Shown here in pieces: positions 1-4,274 of a DNA stretch of 6,743 nucleotides. Origin of the DNA: Bacteroidales bacterium (lineage in GTDB: Bacteria; Bacteroidota; Bacteroidia; Bacteroidales; P3); contig CAAGNU010000193.1 in the NCBI GenBank assembly GCA_900771365.1, positions 1 to 6,743 of the forward strand, in the 5' to 3' direction. Within the stretch, counting starts at the first letter, position 1. Every line of letters starts with the position of its first letter. The notes beneath the pieces are model-generated. The model did no database searches. It was not told where the DNA came from and worked only from the letters and a program-made list of their open reading frames with translations. Both the position numbers and the translations under genes were made by a program.

Positions 1-30
1 AAAAAGCTGACTCCTCAGGCAGGAGCCAGC
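1..30 (-). terminator. Intrinsic terminator at the left edge
   Basis: Read on the minus strand, a stem of GCTG + GCTCCT-type pairing (GCTG/CAGC and CTCCT/AGGAG with one mismatch between them, loop GCCTG) is followed directly by TTTTT, the layout of a Rho-independent terminator. It lies about 260 nt beyond the stop codon of the PHP phosphatase gene, the last minus-strand gene before it. It may end that transcript, or a transcript not otherwise visible. The window stops at the T tract, so its full length cannot be seen. Confidence 0.6.
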
Positions 31-288
31 CCAAATTTTAATTTTTCGAGATTTACATGTGCATGCATACTCGCGCACGCGAGGCACGAAGTTTTAGCGG
101 ACAACAATAATCTTTTTTCAATAGAGGGAGGGTCGTATTGTGGCAGCCTGCTCTTAAGGGGACTTCTAATTATTCGTGCTAAGTCAATATTTTGATAAAC
201 ATGAAGAAAGTCCTGTGAACTTTCGATAGCGGAGCGGAGAACAAGTATCGTGTAAGAAATTTATTATCTTGAATTTTTGGAGGTTGCC
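31..288. other. Intergenic stretch, no gene seen
   Basis: I see no convincing reading frame or recognised RNA in this stretch. It holds several short self-complementary pieces: CTCGCG-CA-CGCGAG at 71-84, GAAAGT...ACTTTC at about 205-223, and CGATA...TATCG at about 224-250. On the minus strand it would be the 3' region of the phosphatase transcript. None of the hairpins is strong enough to name. Confidence 0.4.
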
Positions 289-1134
289 TTAATTCAATGT
301 GGTGACAATCTCGCGATAGTGTATCTCCCTGAGGAACGCTTCGGCGCCTTCGGTTCGGGTGAGGTCGGAGGGCTGGTGAGCGTCGGTGCTGACAATCACG
401 GGGATGCCGAGTTCGTTCATGTATCTCAGCGTCTCCTTGGCGGGGTAGAAGTCGTAGTGGCGTCCTTTGTAGATGCCGCGGGTGTTGACCTCGCAGACGC
501 AGCCCGTCTCGCGGATGAGGTGTGCGGTCTCATATACGAGGTCGCGGAACCAGGCTTCGTCGTAGTGGAAGTAGCGGTCCTTGTTGTGCATCACAATCTT
601 GTCGAAATGGCCGACAATCGAGGGTTTCTGGCTCTCAATCATGACGTTGTTTTGATAGAAGAACGCCTTGGCGGCCTTGCGGATGTCGCCTCCGAAATGA
701 CGCTGGAGGCCGTCGTCGTAGAGTTCATATCTGGGACCGTCAATCATCCAAAGATAGTCCGAGGCCTCGGCGGGGTGCTCGCGGATGTAGTCGATGGCGT
801 CGGGGTTGGGGATGAGATGCACGCTGCCTATCGTATATTCCAGTCCGCCCCGTTCGATGAGTGGCTTGAAATCCTCGCAGAGTCCTGGCACATAGTCAAT
901 CTCCAGTCCGAGGCGGATGTCGAGGCGGTCAGCGTATTCCTCTTTGAGTGCGCGGATGGTGTCGCAATACTCCTCAAACTTGTCCTCCTTGATGGAGAAG
1001 GTGTTCTCGTAGGGCAGGGGAGAGTGTCCCGAGAAGCCTAAGGCGGAGAAGCCGTTGGCCAAGGCATACTCCACATATTCGCGAGGCTCGCCTTTTCCGT
1101 CGCAGAAGCGAGAATGTGTGTGATAGTTAGTCAT
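289..1134 (-). CDS. hisK: PHP-domain phosphatase, histidinol-phosphatase family (HisK/HisJ type)
   Basis: A 281-aa cytoplasmic metal-dependent phosphoesterase of the PHP superfamily, closest in pattern to histidinol-phosphatase of the HisJ/HisK type. That enzyme hydrolyses L-histidinol phosphate to histidinol, the penultimate step of histidine synthesis. Expected metal ligands are all visible: H5-T-H7 and D12 near the N-terminus, H37 in GFSGHSP, E78 in GLEID, H106 in GSVHLIPN, H176 in VGHFD, and D251-A-H253 in VSTDAH. EVNTRG at 215-220 is also typical. Length fits the family (about 260-290 aa), so it looks intact and active. No other his gene is near, and many Bacteroidetes carry a bifunctional HisB that also does this step, so the true substrate may be another phosphate ester. 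The gene lies 136 nt after the porin-like gene with a strong hairpin between, and no clear promoter of its own was seen. No Shine-Dalgarno sequence precedes the ATG, as is usual in this phylum. Confidence 0.88.
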   Translation of the reverse strand: MTNYHTHSRFCDGKGEPREYVEYALANGFSALGFSGHSPLPYENTFSIKEDKFEEYCDTIRALKEEYADRLDIRLGLEIDYVPGLCEDFKPLIERGGLEYTIGSVHLIPNPDAIDYIREHPAEASDYLWMIDGPRYELYDDGLQRHFGGDIRKAAKAFFYQNNVMIESQKPSIVGHFDKIVMHNKDRYFHYDEAWFRDLVYETAHLIRETGCVCEVNTRGIYKGRHYDFYPAKETLRYMNELGIPVIVSTDAHQPSDLTRTEGAEAFLREIHYREIVTTLN

Positions 1135-1141
1135 GATGAGT

Positions 1142-1162
1142 GTGAATTGAGAATTGAGAATT
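1142..1162. repeat. Three tandem heptamers (GTGAATT, GAGAATT, GAGAATT)
   Basis: Three 7-bp units stand head to tail just upstream of the phosphatase start codon, covering its leader from 8 nt before the ATG. The same unit family recurs at three other intergenic places in this window. The position may affect the leader of the downstream gene, but no function is known to me. Confidence 0.6.
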
Positions 1163-1203
1163 GGTCGGGAGCCGTCAGTTTGAGACGTCGGCTTGTATTA
1201 AAG

Positions 1204-1251
1204 AAGATTTGAAGATTGGTAGGCTCGCTGGCCTCCAAATCTTCAAATCTT
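1204..1251 (-). terminator. Long hairpin between porin-like gene and phosphatase gene
   Basis: Arms AGATTTGAAGATT and AATCTTCAAATCT pair, and the pairing continues through GG/CC and AGGC/GCCT with single-base bulges, giving a stem of roughly 19 bp around a small loop. On the minus strand it begins about 20 nt after the stop codon of the porin-like gene and is followed by TTCTTTAAT, a weak T-rich tail. It may be a terminator or a 3' stabilising and attenuating structure that lowers expression of the phosphatase gene. The tail is not a clean U tract, so full termination is uncertain. Confidence 0.5.
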
Positions 1252-1270
1252 TCATTTTCACAGGTCACAA

Positions 1271-2494
1271 TTAAAACGCATATACCGCGGAGAGGATGAA
1301 GCGGGTGTTGTCGGCTCTGCCTTGCTCGGCATAGTCGGCCACGGTGTATTCCACTTCGCCCCAGAGGCTGAGGCCTTTCCCTGTGTCGTAGCCGAGGTGT
1401 GGCTGGACGCGGAAGAGGGTGTTGATGTCGTAACCGCGGCCATAGGCCTCGTTCACCTTATAGAACCTTGGCAGGGATATGTCGTTCTTATAGCCATAGC
1501 CCACGAAGATGCCGGGACGCCAAGCGCCTTTGGTGCGGCTGATGTCGAGCCACATCGTGGTGAAGTGCCAAGGCTCATAGAACATGTTGCCATTCAGCAC
1601 GTGCTGAGCGATGAGATAGCCGCCCATGGTGCAGCCCTCGTAAAGGTTGTTGTTGAGGAGCGTCTGGGCACGGAGGCTCCAGCCGCAGGGGCAGTCGTAG
1701 CGGGCAAAGAGACTGAAGCTGTGACTGGGCAGGTTCTTGCCTACGCGGTTCAATCTAGCCATGTAGGCCACGGCATCGTCCTCGGGTCTCACTACTAAGA
1801 GGTTGTAGGCTGCGCCGAAGAAGAGGTTGTTGTCTCCCAGGCCGTTATAGCGGATTTGGAAGTTCATCTCGGGGACGCAGCTGCGTTTGATGTACTGTGT
1901 GCTGCTGCCGAGGGGACCTTGGCTCTTGTTGTCGAGTTGGAAGGCTGCGGTGCCCATGAGTTCGAGGTGGCCGAGGTGATGGGTATAGCGCAGCTGGTTA
2001 TAGCGTGCGTAGGGGTGGAAGGGTGCGCCCATGTTGAGGGGCTGCGTGTTGGGCATAATCTCGTGGACGACCATGGGGTACCAGTACTGACCTGCCAGCA
2101 TATCGGCGTGTTCCCAGCGCATGTTGAGGTAGGCGTGGCGGAGGCGGAAGCAGTTGATGGTGGTCTCATTGGAGCCTGTGAAGTCGCCCTCGATGAAGCC
2201 CTTGGTCTTAGCGCCCCAGATGTCGGGACCTTGTATGGTGAGGTTGAGGCGTGCGGTGATGGCCAGCATGTTGAGCGAAGGGGTTCCGTTGATATCGTTG
2301 CCTTCGCTGTCGAGCTGGACGGGCTTGGGGTAGAAGTACATCATCCCTTCGCGGCCGCTCACGCCGTCGCGGGTCTCGCCCCAAGCCACGGGGTTCGCCA
2401 TGCCGTGCCACGACAGTTTGAAGCCGTCGTTCTGAGCCTTAGCGCCGCTCATCATAGCAAGCAGCACTGTGAGAATTAGTATAGCCTTTTTCAT
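1271..2494 (-). CDS. Porin-like outer-membrane beta-barrel protein
   Basis: A 407-aa exported protein. Residues 1-20 form a classic signal peptide (MKK, a hydrophobic core ILILTVLLAMM, then AKA before Q21), so it should pass through Sec and be cut by signal peptidase I. The mature part alternates polar and aromatic residues as in beta strands and ends in phenylalanine (FILSAVYAF), the usual C-terminal signal of outer-membrane barrels. KTKGFIEGDFTG (about 96-107), FRLRHAYLNM (116-125) and MLAGQYW (132-138) resemble patterns in DcaP-like and other porins, but I cannot assign a named family or a substrate. A GTG in the same frame would add ten residues and begin right after the stop of the upstream gene. 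I chose the ATG because it puts the signal peptide at the very N-terminus. The gene starts 30 nt after the inner-membrane protein gene and is probably co-transcribed with it. Confidence 0.85.
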   Translation of the reverse strand: MKKAILILTVLLAMMSGAKAQNDGFKLSWHGMANPVAWGETRDGVSGREGMMYFYPKPVQLDSEGNDINGTPSLNMLAITARLNLTIQGPDIWGAKTKGFIEGDFTGSNETTINCFRLRHAYLNMRWEHADMLAGQYWYPMVVHEIMPNTQPLNMGAPFHPYARYNQLRYTHHLGHLELMGTAAFQLDNKSQGPLGSSTQYIKRSCVPEMNFQIRYNGLGDNNLFFGAAYNLLVVRPEDDAVAYMARLNRVGKNLPSHSFSLFARYDCPCGWSLRAQTLLNNNLYEGCTMGGYLIAQHVLNGNMFYEPWHFTTMWLDISRTKGAWRPGIFVGYGYKNDISLPRFYKVNEAYGRGYDINTLFRVQPHLGYDTGKGLSLWGEVEYTVADYAEQGRADNTRFILSAVYAF

Positions 2495-2497
2495 ATT

Positions 2498-2511
2498 GTG
2501 AAGAGTGAATG
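2498..2511. repeat. Two GTGAA-type heptamers
   Basis: GTGAAGA and GTGAATG stand in tandem in the 30-nt gap between the inner-membrane protein gene and the porin-like gene, three bases before the chosen ATG of the latter. They match the heptamer family found at 1142-1162 and 3296-3399. With only two units the match could be chance. Confidence 0.35.
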
Positions 2512-2524
2512 GACAGTTTAGCAC

Positions 2525-3226
2525 TTAACATTTCTTGTTGTTGCCAGCAAGGGCAAGGATGAGGCCGAGGGCCACGCCGAGGAGGGCTGCGAAGAGCACC
2601 TGGAAGGTGGGCGGCAGGATGAAGGTGATGGTGTGTGCGGGGAACCAGAAGAGGGGGATGGTCTTCTTGAAGACGAGGTTCCACTGCACGTCCCAGTTGA
2701 TTTTGGTGGAGAAGATTTCGCGCATCTTCATGGGACGGAGGAGGCCACGCACGGTGCCGCCGTTCTCAGTGATGTGGATGTCGGTGCATTTGTGGAATGT
2801 CATCATCACGGGGGCGAAGATGCTGTTCATCAGCACGCTGACTGCAAAGGCCACGCCTACTTTGCCCCAAGTGAGCTCAGCGGCGCCGAAGACGGCTCCT
2901 GCGTTGCTCCAGCCCAGTGCGCCTAAGAAGGCGGGCACGCCGCTCTTGAAAATCATCATGGCCATGGTGATGCACATGCCGAGGAAGCCCCACACCATCA
3001 TGCGAGGCACGATGCCGAAGCCTTTCTCGTTATAGACGCCCTTGCGGATGCGGAGGGCGAGCATCTCGCCGAAGGTGGCAAGGATGGCGAATTTAAAGAA
3101 TGCCATAATGAAGGGGTGGTTGGCTGTCGAAGCCTTAAACCACTCGAAAAATCCCGTCGCGGGGATGAAAAAAGGTGCCAAAACCAGCACAATGATGAGG
3201 ATAGTAATCCAGTCTTGTTTCTTCAT
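2525..3226 (-). CDS. Polytopic inner-membrane protein, possibly Mpv17/PMP22-like
   Basis: A 233-aa integral membrane protein with about five or six hydrophobic segments, near residues 6-24, 38-57, 76-93, 123-143, 187-202 and 205-227. A soluble, basic loop lies between about 144 and 178. I do not recognise it with certainty. The order of features recalls Mpv17/PMP22 proteins: HPF then a helix ending GEMLALR (compare HP...GD..AQ), an arginine before a GFLG helix, and a C-terminal W-D-V-Q-W...FWFP...LPPTFQVLFAA stretch (compare WPVWP..NF..VP..R). Mpv17 proteins are membrane proteins of unclear transport function, and I rate this resemblance as weak. The gene is first in a likely two-gene unit with the porin-like gene 30 nt downstream, so both may belong to one envelope process. 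A -7 promoter box lies about 50 nt upstream. No Shine-Dalgarno sequence is evident. Confidence 0.8.
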   Translation of the reverse strand: MKKQDWITILIIVLVLAPFFIPATGFFEWFKASTANHPFIMAFFKFAILATFGEMLALRIRKGVYNEKGFGIVPRMMVWGFLGMCITMAMMIFKSGVPAFLGALGWSNAGAVFGAAELTWGKVGVAFAVSVLMNSIFAPVMMTFHKCTDIHITENGGTVRGLLRPMKMREIFSTKINWDVQWNLVFKKTIPLFWFPAHTITFILPPTFQVLFAALLGVALGLILALAGNNKKC

Positions 3227-3277
3227 GTCGTTATATTTCAGTTGTTTTGTTAATATTATTCTTTATGTTTCAATCTG

Positions 3278-3285
3278 CAAAGTTA
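3278..3285 (-). promoter_or_regulatory. Bacteroidetes -7 promoter box (TAACTTTG)
   Basis: On the minus strand TAACTTTG fits the TAnnTTTG consensus of the primary sigma factor in Bacteroidetes, with an expected start a few bases after it and a leader of about 45 nt before the membrane-protein ATG. I saw no clear TTTG -33 box. That place is taken by the heptamer array that begins at 3296, so the array may supply or disturb the upstream promoter part. Confidence 0.6.
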
Positions 3286-3295
3286 CGAAAAAAAA

Positions 3296-3399
3296 GTGAA
3301 TAGTGAGATTGTGAATTGTGAAGTAGTGAATTGTGAAGGGGTAGCAGCCGTCAATTCACTAATCACTATTCACAATTCACAAAAAGTCAATTCACAATC
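3296..3399. repeat. Inverted array of GTGAATT-type heptamers
   Basis: About six imperfect heptamers run in one direction (GTGAATA, GTGAGAT, GTGAATT, GTGAAGT, GTGAATT, GTGAAGG, with occasional extra bases) from 3296 to about 3339. A 10-nt spacer (GGTAGCAGCC region) follows, and the same units then appear as the complement (AATTCAC, TAATCAC, TATTCAC, AATTCAC, AATTCAC) to about 3399. GTGAATTGTGAA and TAGTGAATTG are shared between the arms, which differ by one inserted heptamer. Transcribed from either strand it would fold into a long hairpin. It begins about 10 bp upstream of the -7 box of the membrane-protein gene. Confidence 0.7.
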
Positions 3400-3550
3400 T
3401 TTCATGCCTTGCACGGCGTGCAGGGGGGCTATTGCGGCCTTGCGTCGGGCGTTGCAGATTTTGCAAGAGGGAGAAGCGGCTCGTTTCGGAGCGCCGCGGG
3501 TTGTACAGGGACTCATAAATTCCAGTTACAAGTGCAACAGAAGTGGCATA
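3400..3550. other. GC-rich hairpin-rich block, possible repeat element or structured RNA
   Basis: This block differs sharply from the AT-rich DNA around it and contains several hairpins: CCTTGCAC-GGC-GTGCAGGG near 3406-3424, TTGCA-GATTT-TGCAA near 3451-3465, GCGGC...GCCGC near 3476-3500, and TTGTA...TACAA near 3500-3532. Short frames cross it on both strands, but none looks like a real protein. The combination suggests a dispersed intergenic repeat or a structured RNA. I cannot name a family or decide the strand. Confidence 0.35.
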
Positions 3551-3803
3551 ATGAGTGGGCGGCAGCCTCTCGCCCGACGAGCTGCTGCAGCTCCTCTCCG
3601 TCAACAAAGAACAGCTCTGGCAGTACTACGTCGACGCTCACGTCAAAGAAGTGAATGGCGGCAAATTCTCCGACTAGCTGGAGAAAATAGACGGCGCGAT
3701 GATGCAGTACCTCTTTGGCAAGACCCCGATCGCGACCGACGACACTGCCACCACCAACCTCCGCACGAAGCTCATATATCGCTACATAGTGAATAATGAA
3801 TAA
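3551..3803 (+). pseudogene. Decayed fragment of an unidentified small protein gene
   Basis: The third frame reads SPDELLQLLSVNKEQLWQYY...NGGKFSD, then an amber TAG at 3675-3677. It continues in the same frame with LEKIDGAMMQYLFGKTPIATDD...NLRTKLIYRY to a TAA at 3801-3803. The residues on both sides of the TAG are protein-like, so one base change (for example a TAC tyrosine codon to TAG) would explain the break. An ATG at 3551 would enter this frame if one G of the GGG at 3557-3559 were removed, giving MSGGSLSPDELL, so a second lesion is likely. The last codons lie in GTGAATAATGAATAA, which looks like the heptamer repeat rather than original gene end. I do not recognise the family. It is acidic at its N-terminal part and has no membrane segment. 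It is the only plus-strand coding remnant in the window. Confidence 0.55.
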
Positions 3804-3815
3804 TGGCTGCCGCCT

Positions 3816-3843
3816 GTACAGACGTGGCGCGCCACGTCTCTAC
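3816..3843. repeat. Palindromic repeat with perfect 20-bp core
   Basis: AGACGTGGCGCGCCACGTCT at 3820-3839 is its own reverse complement. Past one C/C mismatch, GTA at 3816-3818 pairs with TAC at 3841-3843. This is a cruciform-like or hairpin element of about 28 bp. Similar GTAGAGACG...CGTCTCTAC palindromes are common dispersed elements in bacterial genomes, which I state from general memory. No T tract follows on either strand, so it is not a standard terminator, though it could still protect or end transcripts. It lies between the decayed plus-strand gene and the small minus-strand genes. Confidence 0.65.
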
Positions 3844-3872
3844 TCTTTCGGGGTCAGTTTCTCCTTATTCAT
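3840..3872 (-). pseudogene. 10-codon ORF ending in the palindrome, possible gene stump
   Basis: An ATG 12 nt after the stop of the 53-aa membrane protein opens a frame reading MNKEKLTPKE. It ends at a TAG whose bases (3840-3842) belong to the outer arm of the palindromic repeat. The sequence looks like a normal protein N-terminus (charged, lysine-rich). The site therefore could be the stump of a third gene of this unit, cut off when the repeat arrived. It is equally possible that the frame is chance. Confidence 0.2.
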
Positions 3873-3884
3873 AACTTGTTTGTG

Positions 3885-4046
3885 TTATTGTTCTTTATCA
3901 TTGTTTTTCTTAAGGTTTGCGAAATAGAGTAGAGCTATTCCCAATCCCACCCAGAAAATAGGTCCAAAGACACTGTGTCCGGCACTAGCGGCTCCCACCA
4001 TTGAGAGACTTCCAAGTACGATGAGTATCCATCCTGCAATTTTCAT
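3885..4046 (-). CDS. Small two-helix membrane protein (53 aa)
   Basis: A 53-aa protein starting MKIAGWILIVLGSLSM. The first hydrophobic segment covers about residues 4-22. A short GHSVFGP turn (23-29) follows, then a second segment FWVGLGIALLYFA (31-43) and a charged tail (KKNNDKEQ). It should be a hairpin in the inner membrane. Small Bacteroidetes proteins of the pattern MKI.GWILI.LG...GHS.FGP.FW..LG..LLY are familiar as conserved hypotheticals, but no function is known to me. It starts only 3 nt after the stop codon of the 59-aa gene, and its AGGAGG ribosome binding site lies inside the end of that gene, so the two are translated from one message. Too short for usual gene callers' length cut-offs, but the strong start site supports it. 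Confidence 0.72.
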   Translation of the reverse strand: MKIAGWILIVLGSLSMVGAASAGHSVFGPIFWVGLGIALLYFANLKKNNDKEQ

Positions 4047-4049
4047 GAT

Positions 4050-4229
4050 TTAGTCCTCCTTTTCTTTATGTTCAACTTTCTTTGAGCAAAGCACAGCTAT
4101 CAAGCCAATCAAGACATTGAATAGCGAGATGACAAATGCCATTCCAAAACCGATTTTCCGAGTGCGACCCAAGCAGCCGACACCATACGCAAGACTTACC
4201 GCGATTACTAATAAGATGATTGTTTCCAT
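4050..4229 (-). CDS. Small two-helix membrane protein (59 aa)
   Basis: A 59-aa protein starting METIILLVIAVSL. The first helix spans about residues 3-20, followed by a basic GRTRKIGFG loop (21-29), then a second helix AFVISLFNVLIGLIAVL (31-47) and a strongly charged tail (SKKVEHKEKED). The loop and second helix follow a pattern (R.IGF..AF..SL....IGL) that I know from many uncharacterised small membrane proteins of Bacteroidetes and phages. No function is established that I can name. The gene starts 45 nt after the helicase stop codon. No Shine-Dalgarno sequence precedes it. TGTTAACCTTT, also found before the helicase gene, lies 47 nt upstream of its ATG. Its last codons carry the ribosome binding site for the 53-aa partner. 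It could be on the helicase message or have its own promoter. Confidence 0.75.
   Translation of the reverse strand: METIILLVIAVSLAYGVGCLGRTRKIGFGMAFVISLFNVLIGLIAVLCSKKVEHKEKED
4055..4060 (-). promoter_or_regulatory. Strong Shine-Dalgarno (AGGAGG) for the 53-aa gene
   Basis: On the minus strand AGGAGG stands 8 nt before the ATG of the 53-aa protein and lies within the last codons (KEKED) of the 59-aa gene. Bacteroidetes genes mostly lack such sites, and the other starts here do. This suggests high or fixed-ratio translation of the second small protein. Confidence 0.7.
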
Positions 4230-4274
4230 TTTACTGTGTTTTTGTTGTTTCTGTATATTGATGTCGGATTTTGG

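Noticed and set aside
277..1041. Long plus-strand frame of 254 aa opposite the phosphatase gene
   Set aside because: It is the antisense shadow of a GC-rich gene with clear catalytic motifs. The translation is a low-complexity V/G/A/E mix with no family features.
1322..2479. Two plus-strand frames (158 and 207 aa) opposite the porin-like gene
   Set aside because: Same cause: antisense of the barrel gene, rich in V, A, E and H with no credible start site or domain.
2494..2524. GTG start adding ten residues to the porin-like protein
   Set aside because: It would place the MKK signal peptide inside the protein. The ATG gives a standard secreted N-terminus.
2535..3035. Plus-strand frame of 166 aa opposite the inner-membrane protein gene
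   Set aside because: Antisense shadow. The minus-strand product has clear membrane helices and a promoter box.
3296..3399. CRISPR array
   Set aside because: Units are 7 bp, nearly contiguous and in both orientations. There are no spacers of CRISPR length and no cas gene.
3392..3607. Minus-strand frame of 71 aa through the GC-rich block
   Set aside because: Arginine- and serine-rich product across hairpins, overlapping the better-supported pseudogene frame. More likely non-coding.
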